Of a DNA stretch of 64,000 nt, positions 21,415 to 33,109 are shown piece by piece; position 1 is the stretch's first letter; every line of letters begins with the position of its first letter. The position numbers and the translations under genes were made by a program. Location of the stretch: the NCBI GenBank assembly GCA_021234155.1, contig JAJEKV010000283.1, positions 126,001 to 190,000 of the forward strand, in the 5' to 3' direction. Source of the DNA: Isoetes taiwanensis (taxonomy: Eukaryota; Streptophyta; Lycopodiopsida; Isoetales; Isoetaceae). The notes under the pieces were generated by a model that was given only the letters and a program-made list of their open reading frames with translations, had not been told where the DNA came from and made no database searches.

Positions 21415-24320
21415 TGAGAGAAAAGAACTGCAGAGCCTCCAACTCCTGTTCGCAGGCTTCCTCCTGCAATGACTTTCACACCTCCTCAACAGACACCAGG
21501 AAGTAGCCACGAATATTCTACCTCCGACATTCAAATCCCCTCAGCTCGCTTGAGTTTACTCCAAAGACCACCACCTCGGCTTCCACCACCAGTTCAATTT
21601 ACTCCACCACACCTCGCTCCCGACGCGTCGTTTGCCCCCACCAATGTGTTTTACTCCACCACAAGCTAGAGAGCTCAGACTACCTCCTCCAGTTCATTTT
21701 AGTACGTCGCCCATAGTGCACCGTAGGCTCCCTCCCCGGAGGCAAATCACGCCAACTCCATCCATTTCGCTAAATGGTACTACAACAAGTGGGAGGCGGT
21801 CGACACGCGAACTCCCTCGTGTTCTACGACACTTCAGAGCTGGTCAACCACGCCACCAACCTCGATTACTTTTTTCCGAGAGAGAGGGAAAGCACCTCCC
21901 CCGGACTTGCCCACACCAAACCTCTCAGCATCTACAAGTACACCTCATGTTGATCTCTCAGACGAAGAAACACCTCATATTGATCTCTCAGACGAGGACC
22001 TACCAAAGCCACAAGACTCCATGTTCGAATTCAAAGCCCCTGCAAGTAAGAATCTTAAGCGTAACTTACACAAGAAAGCATGTACAACTGTTAGAAGAAA
22101 GAAACTCACGGACGAGGCTCACTTGAGGGCAACATATACAAAGCACTGTTGTTCTCAACGTTGTTTGCTTAAGATTGGACTAAAGGAATTGAGGCTGATT
22201 CGTGATAGTTCTGATTCAATGACTCGCTAGACCAAAGGGGCTACTTAGCCTTCAATATTAGGCCAGATTATGGTGAGAAGTTTACTTACACAGCTGGAGG
22301 CCACACCGTCTGTCAAACGACCTTCAAATTGATTCATGCTTTAGGCAACAGATGACTTGACCGCCTGAAGAAAAGGCTTGACAAGAATCCAGGCATTAAT
22401 GACTACTGCCATTCAGGAGGTATATCCAGAATTCATGCCCTTCAATGTGTTTCCTGGATGGAAGGTTTCTTTAAGGAGGCTTGCGAGAAACTCCCTAACA
22501 GCCCCATGTACCACTTGAGTGACAACTTCAATAAAACGTGAAGTCTCACGATAATTATAAGGACATGTGTGTTGAGGTCGAGAACGCCATGTCCGCTACT
22601 CTTACTTCACGTGTGCTCGGAAAAAAAAGAGTTTTCTCGCGTGTCCATTCCTAGAAAGCACCGGATGTCTGTTTGTGCTACATGCTCTGAATTAAAAGCT
22701 CAGAGACAAAATGCAAGGACACTTCACACTAAAAGTAAGCTTCCAGGACGTGTTCTTGCCTAGTTCTACTTAAAAGTAGGTTCTTTCCTAAACATATTTT
22801 CATTTCAGATGCATTGAAGGAGAAACTGAACAAGCACAGAGAACAACAATATTTGGAAAGGAGAAAATTGACAAAACATAGGAAGAAAGCACTGGAACAA
22901 CCACTCAACTACATATCGGTTGTTATTGATGGAATGGACCAGAAGAAGACCACCCTACCACATTTTGTCAATGTGCCTAAGGATGCTGCTGAAGAAGATT
23001 TCATACATCTGCATGTTGTTGGTTCTATGGTATTTAATGGAAAACTATCTTGCAAGGCATTTTTGAATTATCCAAACATTCATGCTGATCCAAATCTCAC
23101 TATCACAATATTGAATAAGCTTCTTTCCAATCTAGAACATATACCACCGGTTCTATATCTTCAGCTAGACAACACGACAAGGGAAAAATAAGAATCAGGC
23201 ATTGCTTGCTTACTGTGCTATGCTAGTAGAGAAACAAATCTTCAAGAAGGTGAAGATTGGTTTCCTGCTTGTTGGTCATACACACGATCAAATTGATCAG
23301 ATGTTCAGTAGGTTCTCTAAACGTCTTGCTCGAAAAAAAGCTCTCAGCCTACCAGCAATGATTGAGGTTATCCAAGATTCCTACAATCCTCGTCCAGACA
23401 TCGAGTTATTGGAAGAAACTTATGATTTCAAAGAATGGATTTTTCGGAGAGATCACTGTGCTATTGAGCCCTTGAGAAACATTACATTTCAGCATCAGAT
23501 CAAAATTTCACTTGAAGATGGCAAGGCCATCTTACAAGGAAAGAAATATGCCACATCCTTGCAAAGGGTGGCAGCAACAATAGGTATTCAATTCATTCGC
23601 ACCATCCCCAATACTAGTTCCATGCTCTCGCAGAGCAAATGCCTCTAAAAAAAAAAAGCTTGAAAGAAATCACAAAGAGTAAAAAGGAGGGAAGAGCATT
23701 TGACTCAAACAAATCATTGGATTATATTGAGACAAGTATTCAACAGTGTTCTAACCACTTTGGGGAGGCAGATGCTTTATGGTGGCCTCGTTTTTTTTTT
23801 CTCGGCAACGTGACATGTTGCAAGCTTCATTACAAGGTCGAAGAACGGTTACATTCAACTGGCCATCTAAGCAAACTCTCCCCCGCAAGTTGAGAATCAA
23901 GAGGAACAAGTAGAGATATTGGCTAGCTCGGATGAAGATGACAGAGTCATGTACACCGCCCTGTGATGCACGGCACAACAAGTTGCTCGAGTATCCGGGT
24001 TCGGTCTCGAGATTGAGAAAAGGAATGCTCATATTTTGTCCCGGTGATAATGATGAATCGGGAAGCCATTCCGCTAGCTAAAGTAATTGGAGGTAACAAG
24101 AGAGGATGGAATTCCCACTCAACTAAAAGTGCAATCGGATGAGAACGAATGCCGCCAATGCTTTCAAGTGGGAGTTATACTTTGGAGATGGTAAAACAGA
24201 GTGGGAAAGAGAGCAAAGTCCAAAGCAAGCACTACCTTGTCATAGATCTAGCTGAAGTAAAGGTTCTTGCATATGACTTTGTTTCGACCGCACGCTAATA
24301 AGTTACGTATGGTCACTCAA
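21415..24320 (+). pseudogene. DUF7869-like, transposon-type protein gene, decayed
   Basis: An N-terminal proline-rich region with repeated FTPP and LPPP motifs (about 21,430-21,850) leads to HVDLSDEE and HIDLSDED, two SUMO-interaction-like motifs. Then comes a Cys-rich segment (KHCCSQRCLLKIG), FTYTAGGHTVCQTTFKLIHA, and RKHRMSVCATCSELKAQRQ. After an intron with acceptor TTTCATTTCAG (to about 22,809) the frame at 22,814-23,191 has SVVIDGMDQKKTTLPHF and LQLDNTTREK, and 23,202-23,648 has LVGHTHDQIDQMFSRFSKRL. This order matches DUF7869-type proteins as I remember them. The three acidic blocks VIDGMD, QLDN and HTHDQID could be an RNase H-like triad, which is inference. At least five stops or frameshifts break it. 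Confidence 0.75.
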
Positions 24321-24960
24321 ACTTTAATAAGGTCGGCATGTGGATTAGACAAACAACCTAGAAAGGTGGCAAAAAAAAGATGATGATGAAGACTCACTTG
24401 TAGGCGATTGAAGAAGAAGATCGTTCGAGTACATCCAGTTTTGAGAGTGAAGCTGAGGATGAAGGCTCAAGTGATCAGGGATTAAATGAGTCGGAGGATG
24501 AGATGCATCCTGATCTTGCTGCAAAATGTAAGTTTGTCTGATGACTCGAACATGTAAAGAACAGAAAGTGCAGGTGATGAGTGTTTGTCAAAATGTCCTA
24601 TATTTTTGACAATTTTGTTCATAATTTTGTACAATTTTCACAACCTTGAATATATCACTTCTTTGTCACTCTACTACCCTTGCTATTTTTTTTATTGCCC
24701 CTTTTTTGCTACACTTTATAAAAGTAACTATTTGTTGTTCTAGTTTAGGAGGATGAAAATTGCTATTTAAAATTTTTGCATGAAAGTTATGTTCAATCAA
24801 CCCCTCAAAAATGGTACCTAAATTACTTAAATTGTCACACCTGTCACAAAAAAAAATCTTAAAAATGGACTTTTTTAAGGGAATTTTAGGGAATCTTTCA
24901 AAGATTCCTTTTGAAGTGCATCTGCAGCAAATAAGTGCGTTTCATTTTAATCTTTGTTAA
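24321..24960. other. no gene seen
   Basis: AT-rich sequence after the DUF7869-like gene. I searched it for the TATAAATTTATA palindrome and found none, so the array is one-sided within this window. Confidence 0.5.
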
Positions 24961-24966
24961 TTGGAG

Positions 24967-25245
24967 AAAGCACAAAGAGGTGGTATTGTTCTTGGCATTC
25001 ATGCCATTGAAAGTGCAAGTTTGAATTTGTTGGTTGAAGATTTCAAGAAAAAACTAGTTATTTTCAGGGATTTAAATTTTGTTCAGTTTGCACCACAACT
25101 GATGGAAAGTAGCCAAAATGGATTAGATCTTTCATGTGCAGGTTTTGGCTGGAAATTAGCTTCGTACAAGAGCTTATTGGAAAGTGGACTAAAAGATACA
25201 CAAGCACTTGCAGAGGGAATATCTATTGTACGTAGAAATATGTAC
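24967..25245 (+). pseudogene. unrecognised exon, left part, split by the copia element
   Basis: An open frame follows a plausible 3' splice site (…GTTAATTGGAG, to 24966) and encodes a non-repetitive sequence with IVLGIHAIESASLNLL and LSCAGFGWKLASYKSLLE. It runs without a stop to codon TAC at 25,245, exactly where the copia TSD begins. Reading resumes in the same frame at 31,152. I do not recognise the protein. It looks like a normal host exon or a captured one, broken only by the insertions. Confidence 0.6.
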
Positions 25246-26046
25246 TGTTGAAATAAACAGTCATGCCATGTTTTGAGCTGTCTAGGTTTTTTCTCAAGCA
25301 GGTCCATAGCATGCAGGTAACTTGATGAAGACCATATTCTAAGTTGCAGACCATTCATATCCTAAGTTCTGAATACAGTCGAAGTTGTTATAACAGGGAT
25401 AACCAATGGTTCAATAACAGGGAGGGATAACTCAAGGTTAATTCGAGTATAGGAATATGAACTAGGAACCATTGAAATATTACTGGTTAAGTTAATGGTT
25501 CAATGTTTCGAATTGAAAAAGGATGATATTCCTGAACGATGCATGTGGGATAATAGTGAAAGAAGAAAAATAGCAGACTTAGAAAGTTGATCGGCAGCCG
25601 TAACCGCCGGATTGATCTGCTATAAGTTAAGAGAATTAAATTGAAGTCAGGATCGGAAGGGGAGGTCGGAATTCGGCAAGGTTCTTTGCCGTTAAAGTCT
25701 CCTAAGGAGGCCGATCATTGAAGCTACAGTAAACTGATTATAAACCATTGCTACATTGTTGTGAAAGTCATTTCCTATGGTTTATGATAGTATTAGTAAC
25801 ATATTATCTAGGGGAAGATTGAATACATATTCAACAAGCTAAATAGTTAAGCAAGAAATTAGAGACCAAATTGTGGCTTTCTTGCTTGTTAGAAGAACTC
25901 TTAGCTTGTATGATCTTGTAGTTGCCTTGCTACATGGTGTAACTCTACTTTGCTCAATGGGAATTTGAAAGATAAGAAAATCAGAGAAATTGACATCTTT
26001 GCTAGGATTAACTAGAAAGGAATTATATGCAGTAATTTTTGCAACA
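25246..26046 (+). repeat. copia 5' LTR (801 bp)
   Basis: It begins TGTTGAAATAAACAG immediately after TSD TGTAC and ends GCAACA just before the primer-binding site. It is 5 bp longer than the 3' LTR because of one TTGCT-type indel near 26,005. Confidence 0.97.
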
Positions 26047-26047
26047 G

Positions 26048-26059
26048 TGGTATCAGAGC
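26048..26059 (+). promoter_or_regulatory. copia primer-binding site (initiator tRNA-Met)
   Basis: TGGTATCAGAGC, one base after the LTR, is the standard plant copia sequence complementary to the 3' end of initiator methionine tRNA. Confidence 0.95.
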
Positions 26060-26078
26060 TATCTAATCCAAGAGCAGG

Positions 26079-29000
26079 ATGTCTACAAGGTTTGGAGCCA
26101 ATCTTTTGAACTCCATAGAGGTATTCAAAGGTGAAACAGGGTTTCAAGTTTGGAAGCAAAGTGTGAGGGAGGTACTTGAGTTTGAAAAATTATGGTATTT
26201 GATTGACCCCAGTGTTGTTACCAAAGACCGTGAATTAGTGCAAGCAGGTTCTAGTGCCAGCACGTCTTCAAGCTCAGTTGAAAGAGGAGGAAGTCAAAGG
26301 GATGCAGCTGGTACTGCTACTGTCACAGCAGGTGGTACTGCAGTGATTAGCATGGACGAGAAGGCAAGGATTATGGAGGCTCAGTCCATAATATGTCACA
26401 AAGTGGGAACGGTGATCAAGCTGAAACTTAGAGGTAAGTCTCCTGCTGACATGTGGAAGTTCATGCTAGAAAATTATGAGCAGAAATCATCATCACAAAT
26501 AGATGTGTTAGAGAAACAATTAAGGAGACTAAAATTATATGAGAAAGATAACATTGCTGAGTTTTTGGAAAAGTTTGAGTCAATAATAGCAGATTTAGAA
26601 GGTGCTGGAGTAGTTTTGTCTGAAGATTATCAGCTGCTAGCCATCTCTAGAGCAGTTTCTCATAATACCCAGCTGGCTACATTATTAAGGAATGTGGCAA
26701 GAACAAAGGAACATGCTATTAGAATGATAAGAACAGAATTTGAACAAACAAAAGGTGATGATGATGAAGATTCAGAGGTTATGTTTGTAAAACAGAAGAA
26801 AGGGAAGAAAAATTCGGATAAAAAGCAAATTGGTCCATGCTATAACTGTAATAGCTATGGGCATCTAAAAGTAAACTGTCCCAAGCTGGGTAAAGAAATA
26901 ATTTGTTACAATTGTGAGGGAAAGGGCCATATAGCAACAAATTGTTCAAGCCCAAAAAGAGGAAAGGGAAAAAAATTTGATGGAAAAAAACCTGGAGGGT
27001 ACAAATCCAAGCCAAGTCTAAATATTGCAAAGGAGACAAGTCAAGAAGAAGATGAGCAAGATGAGGACATTGAGATAAATATGTCTAATTCTAAGATAGG
27101 GAAAAGAATGGATACTGACTTGCTTATCTTAGATTCAGGAGCTGAGAGATCAGTAACAGGGACTTCAAGCATTTTAAAAAATTGTCAAAGGAGAGAAAAA
27201 GGACATGTACAATTTGGAAATGGAGATTTAAAAGAAATCAAGAATGTTGGTGTTTTAGAAATATTTGACTTGGAGGGAAAAGCTGTGAAATTAAAGAATG
27301 TGTTGTGCATACCTAGATTGATCAGAAATCTTATTTCTGTTTGTCAGCTTGTAGATCTAGGATATAAGGTTGTTTTTGAAAGACTTTATTGTAACATTTT
27401 TCTGGGAAATAAGAAAATGTTTATTGGGAAACGAGTTGGCAATTTATATGGATTGAGCAGACATCATTTCTCTTGTGTAAATTTGCTAACTAGTCCATCC
27501 ATTAAAACTTGGGATGAGAGGTTATGTCATGTCAATTCAAATATAATAGAGTTGCTAAACAAAAAGGGATACATCAAAGCAAGCTCTGATCAAACATCAC
27601 AACAAGTATGTACGGGGTGTATGCTTGGAAAACATAGTAGGTTGCCTTTTAAAAAAACAAAGAAGAGGGCAAAAGGAATCCTGGATCTAATACACACAGA
27701 TTTGTGTGGACCTCTCAATGTTACTAGTCTCAGTGGGAAAAGGTATTTTATGACCTTAATAGATGACTTTAGTAGGAAAACTAAAGTATATTGTCTGAAG
27801 ACAAAAGATGCAGCATTTGACAAATTCAGACAGTTCACAAATGAAGTAGAAACTGAGACAGGAAGGAAAATCAAATGCATAAGATCTGACCGAGGAGGGG
27901 AATTCATGTCAGGAGAATTTAAAATGTTTTGCAAAAACAAAGGCATCAAAAGACAAGTTACTTGTAGATATTCTCCTCAGCAGAATGGTGTAGCTGAGAG
28001 GAAGAATTGAACAATTCTAAACGCAGTTAGAAGCATGTTAAAATCAGCAGGGCTACCCAACTTTTTGTGGGAAGAAGCAGTTCATACTGCTGTGAAGGTA
28101 CAAAATAAATTACCATCTCTTAGTATACAAGGAGGAATTCCCAATATGCTATGGTCTGGAAGTAAGCCGAGCTATGATGATTTGAAAGTCTATGGTTGCT
28201 TGGCATTTGTACACATTCCAAAAGAAAAAAGAAGAAAGCTGGATGATAGGGCATTGATTACATATCTTGTGGGATATGATGATCATTCTAAAGCTTATAG
28301 GTTGTATGATCCTAAAGCAAGAAGAGTTATAATAAGTAGAGATGTTAACTTTGATGAAAATCAGGTCTATAAACCATTAACTAGCTCCAATACAAAACAA
28401 ATGAATGATACTCCATTGAAGGAATATGATATGAAATCTGAAATTACTGACAAACATGTTGAAGTAAATACAGATACGGATGATGAAGAAACTGGAGCTG
28501 ATATGACTGCAGACCTGCAAGAAGGAGTTGAGGAAACTTCAGGGGCTGTTGAAGAAGGACCTGCAGGTGAAGAACAAGTGGAAATTGCACCTCAGCAAGC
28601 ACCTCCAAAGAAGAAAAGACTAATCAAGGTAAAGACGAAAATGTAATTAAAATTGACATCGCAACTCATGGTCGAGTATGCTGGGAGGAGCAAAAGATTT
28701 CAGGAAGAACGACCTGAGGTACATGATATATTTGAAATTTTGATGCATTTAAGTCCTGAGGTACCAAGCACTCTTGAGGAAGTTTTAGGTTCTGAGGAAA
28801 AAAACCTATGGCTGGATGCAATGAAAGAGGAAATGGACTCTTTCGTAAGAACTGACACTTTTGAGGTTGTTAAGAAACCAGAGGGTAAGAATATTGTTGG
28901 TAATAAATGGATATTCAGAATCAAAACTGGAGCAGATGGAAAGTCCCCCAGGTACAAGGCAAGACTAGTAGCTCAGGGTTTTTTCACAAAAAAAGGGACA

Positions 29001-30342
29001 AGACTTTGATGAATAAACATTCTCTCCTCTGGTTAAATTGAATAGTGTCAGGATGTTATTGGCTCTGGCAAATGCATGTAACCTGGAGATACATCACATG
29101 GATGTTAAGACTGCTTTCCTTAATGCAAAACTAGATGAAGAGATTTTCATGAAGCAGGCACCAGGATTTGAGCAAGGGGAAGATAAGGTGTGGAAATTGA
29201 AAAGAGCAGTTTATGGCTTAAGGCAGTCACCCAGGGAATGGTATAAATGCATGGATACCTTCTTGATAGAGCAAGGATTTATCAAATTATTAAATGATGG
29301 AAATTTGTACAAATTTGAATGCAAAGGTGGCTGGTGCATAATTGCATTATATGTTGATGATAACATTATGGTGGCAAAGGGAACTGAATGTTTGCAGATC
29401 TGTAAAGGATTATTAAAAAACAGGTTTGAAATGTCAGATCTTGGTGAGCTCACAAAATTCTTGGGAATCGAAATGTCAAGAAACAGGGATAAAAGTGTTA
29501 TTTTGCTGACTCAAAAAGAACAAATCAGAGGTATGCTTGAAAAGTTCAGGATGAAAGAATGCAATATCAGTAAAACTCCATCTATGCCAGGGTGTAAGTT
29601 GTCTCTTGATATGTGTCCAAAAAATGATGAAGAAAGAAAAGCAATGGAGAAAATTCCGTATAGATCTTTAGTGGGCTGCTTGTCATATGTTGCCAACTGT
29701 ACCAGACCAGATGTAGCTCATAGTGTGAACATACTTAGTAGATATAACAATAATCCAGGGAAAGATCATTGGACAGCTGCAAAAAGGGTATTAAGATATT
29801 TGAAAGGTACCATAGATATGGGAGTAGCTTATAGTTCACAGAATTTGACACTAACTGCCTATTGTGATGCAGACTGGGCAGGGGATTTAGATGTAAGGAA
29901 GTCCACCTCTGGTTATCTTATGATGCTAGGAGGAGGTCCTATTGCATGGAAGTGCAAAAAACAAACATCCATAGCATTATCTACAGCAGAATCAGAGTAT
30001 GCTTCTGCCACATTATGTGCCAAGGAATTAATTTGGGAACGAAGATTGATATTGGAACTTGGCATTGATCAGCCAAACTCTACTGAAATGCTATGTGACA
30101 GCACAAGTTGTATAGCTATGGCAAAAAACCCTGTAATGCATGAAAGGTCAAAGCATATAGAGCTGGAGATGCATTTTATTAGAGATGCTATTAGTAAAGG
30201 TGTGATTAAGATGAGCTACATTAACACCAGTAGGCAAATAGCAGATATTCTGACCAAAGTTCTACCAGAGAAAAGGTTTGTTGAGCTCAGGGAACAAATT
30301 ATGCATACTGAAACACAAGATACAGTTGCAAACATGCCATGA
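26079..30342 (+). pseudogene. copia gag-pol, four lesions
   Basis: Gag (residues 1-230) is UBN2-type, followed by two CCHC knuckles, CYNCNSYGHLKVNC and CYNCEGKGHIATNC. The protease has LILDSGAERSVTG. The integrase follows with CTGCMLGKHSRLPF, LIHTDLCGPL and DRGGEFMSGEF, then the C-terminal VYGCLAFVHIPKEKRRKLDD segment. The reverse transcriptase has HHMDVKTAFLNAKLDEEIFM and ALYVDDNIMVA (active-site YVDD). RNase H has YCDADWAGD and STAESEYAS. Breaks: TGA at 28,008 (an arginine codon in relatives), a stop at about 28,644, a frameshift in the A-run near 28,988, and a TAA near 29,014. All catalytic motifs survive. Confidence 0.95.
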
Positions 30343-30350
30343 AGGGGAAG
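30341..30350 (+). promoter_or_regulatory. copia polypurine tract
   Basis: GAAGGGGAAG abuts the 3' LTR, the plus-strand priming site. Confidence 0.92.
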
Positions 30351-31146
30351 TGTTGAAATAAACAGTCATGCCATGTTTTGAGCTGTCTAGGTTGTTTCTC
30401 AAGCAGGTCCATAGCATGCAGGTAACTTGATGAAGACCATATTCTAAGTTGCAGACCATTCATATCCTAAGTTCTGAATACAGTCGAAGTTGTTATAACA
30501 GGGATAACCAATGGTTCAATAACAGGGAGGAATAACTCAAGGTTAATTCGAGTATAGGAATATGAACTAGGAACCATTGAAATATTATTGGTTAAGTTAA
30601 TGGTTCAATGTTTCGAATTGGAAAAGGATGATATTCCTGAACGATGCATGTGGGATAATAGTGAAAGAAGAAAAATAGCAGACTTAGAAAGTTGATCGGC
30701 AGCCGTAACCGCCGGATTGATCTGCTATAAGTTAAGAGAATTAATTTGAAGTCAGGATCGGAAGGGGAGGTCGGAATTCGGCAAGGTTCTTTGCCGTTAA
30801 AGTCTTCTAAGGAGGCCGATCATTGAAGCTACAGTAAACTGATTATAAACCATTGCTACATTGTTGTGAAAGTCATTTCCTATGGTTTATGATAGTATTA
30901 GTAACATATTATCTAGGGGAAGATTGAATACATATTCAACAAGCTAAATAGTTAAGCAAGAAATTAGAGACCAAATTGTGGCTTTCTTGCTTGTTAGAAG
31001 AACTCTTAGCTTGTATGATCTTGTAGTTGCCTTGCTACATGGTGTAACTCTACTTTGCTCAATGGGAATTTGAAAGATAAGAAAATACGAGAAATTGACA
31101 TCTAGGATTAACTAGAAAGGGATTATATGCAGTAATTTTTGCAACA
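30351..31146 (+). repeat. copia 3' LTR (796 bp)
   Basis: Same ends as the 5' LTR; followed by the TSD TGTAC at 31,147-31,151. Confidence 0.97.
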
Positions 31147-31151
31147 TGTAC

Positions 31152-31214
31152 AACCAAGAGGTCATTGCCTCTACATTTCTTACAAGGTTGAAGAAAACTA
31201 TCATGAAAAGTAAC
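31152..31214 (+). pseudogene. unrecognised exon, right part
   Basis: After the copia TSD, 21 codons continue in the same frame as the exon at 24,967-25,245 (NQEVIASTFLTRLKKTIMKS...). The reading ends exactly where the inverted gypsy LTR starts at 31,215. The exon was therefore hit twice. Confidence 0.6.
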
Positions 31215-32815
31215 TGTGACGTCCCCTACTCATATACGGTGCCCGCACCGTATACAAACAGGAGTTCATCCCCCATACCAGCTCCATACTGATACAGGGC
31301 CCTCCACGTATCACTGCAACCTTGATGAATTCCAGTGGGAAGAATGAAGGGGTCATTTACCCTGTCTTCCTCAGGGCCTACCTAGCTGCGGAAGCGTAAA
31401 CATACATGTCAGTATACAACATCAACATCACATAACCATCTCGAAGGATGGCTCATCACATATCTACATAGACAAAGATCAGTACATCACATGGGGAATC
31501 CTACCCAAGGCTCAGACTCAAGGGAATGACTGACGGCTTGGGTCTCCAGAGTTCATTGCAGACAGAATTCATGGCAATGGATTTGGCTGGCATGAGAACA
31601 TGGCTTAGGGTAGTCCACTCCATCCGCCCCTCCTGTGCACACTTTGCAGAGTAGGCTGAAAAGTGTTGGGACTCGGCCAGAGTTCACGGATGCATAGCCG
31701 AGAGGGGCTATTCCCCGGGTTACATCTCCCGGTTTCGATGGGGGCGTTAGGGATCACTCCCTCCGAGAGATCTACATGCTGACTCAAGGTGACTAGAGGG
31801 CCACTGCCCTTATTCGACTTGAACCCAATGGAGAGTGACGCATCACCCCACGGGTGTCGAGCCCATGCCTTACCCACACTCAGTGGCAAGCCATTAGACC
31901 TAGTCCACAGTGATCCCCGGTAGGCCTTACACACCAGAGGGATCGTTCAAGAGTTAGAACACGAACCTCCTTATAAGCCAGTCTGGCCCCTTCACCCACA
32001 ACCAGGTGGGGTTCTTGTACACAGGCCGAATTTACAGTGTGCTAAAGAGGCTAGCTAGGAGCATCAACTACAGGCTTTAGGGTCTCTACCCCCCTTCCCA
32101 ATACAATGAGTTCACAGAGATACATCATCATACACATCACAGAAGAACTAAAGAACAAGATCTAATCTATATCATAGAGTTAGGTTCTTTAGTTAGAGCT
32201 TGGTATCTAGAGATCTAGATGGCTGCTATGGGCAATCTAATAGGCTAAACCTATTGATTCGATGACTGAAAGACGGTTTAGGCTATTAAATTGACAAAAT
32301 ACTTGATCCTTGGCTAGCTCCTCCTGTTTTGAACTCAACCATCCTGCTGAACTGCTAGAAGATGAAGCTAGAAAGGGAAACTAACGAGCTGGTTCGCTCA
32401 GACAGAGTCTGAGATGCGGTTTAGACTCCTGGAGCAAGCAAAACAGAGCCCTAAAATCCTATGGACGAAAATGGCAAGTTAAGGTTTCCTTAACCTATAT
32501 AGACAAAGGGTTAGGGCTAGGGTTCCCATTATCCCCTTTAGGCATGTGGGATAATTGGATGTGGCCCCACTTATATTAAATAAGTGGCCTAGGATATCCA
32601 CATGGGTAAATGTGTACACATGGATAAATGTGTACACATTGACACACACATGAGCAAATGTGTCCATAATTAAATGCACACACCTTGCAAGTTGCCCCCT
32701 AGGGTGCTACTTGCTCGGCTACACGTCGGCATACACGTCAATCGAGATGGCGTGTACGCGTGACGAGGCAGTACAGTATACGTCTTAGGACCGTATACTG
32801 TGCTGGAATGTCACA
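31215..32815 (-). repeat. gypsy LTR, inverted (1601 bp)
   Basis: On the minus strand it runs TGTGACATTCCAG ... GACGTCACA, matching the ends of the LTR at 7186-8744. Upstream of it on that strand (32,816-32,880) are the two AAGGTGGGGAGA purine-tract repeats, so it is the 3' LTR of a partial antisense element of the same or a closely related family. Confidence 0.85.
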
Positions 32816-32985
32816 TTCTCCCCACCTTGAATTGATGTTGTCCGCAGCATCGTGGGTCTCCCCACCTTGGGATCTTCCTAACCTGCAATCAACTTGATGC
32901 ATACAATATATTACTATTATACTTATACAATTATTAGGATTACCTTAAGATAATATTTTTAAAACATTATTACGTCATTACATTA
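32816..32985 (-). mobile_element. gypsy internal 3' remnant
   Basis: It contains the polypurine tract and the adjoining AT-rich 3' untranslated region of the antisense gypsy element. It is interrupted at 32,986 by a Helitron; homologous sequence resumes at 35,205. Confidence 0.7.
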
Positions 32986-33109
32986 CTAGGAACGGTGCCC
33001 AGCGTTGCTGGGCATAAGCTGAGAATCTATAAATAATATATTGTAGCAATAAGAGAATAACCCGAAAGAGCTCCATTATTAAAGCATTCGACGTCGTTTC
33101 TCATTCCTT

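Larger units (their letters stand above)
25246..31146 (+). mobile_element. complete Ty1/copia retrotransposon, 5901 bp
   Basis: Two LTRs (25,246-26,046 and 30,351-31,146) both start TGTTGAAATAAACAG and end GCAACA. The target-site duplication TGTAC is perfect (25,241-25,245 and 31,147-31,151). A primer-binding site complementary to initiator tRNA-Met and a GAAGGGGAAG purine tract are in place. By eye the LTRs differ at about ten bases plus one 5 bp deletion, suggesting a fairly recent insertion. It lies in, and does not itself destroy the frame around, a coding exon. Confidence 0.97.
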
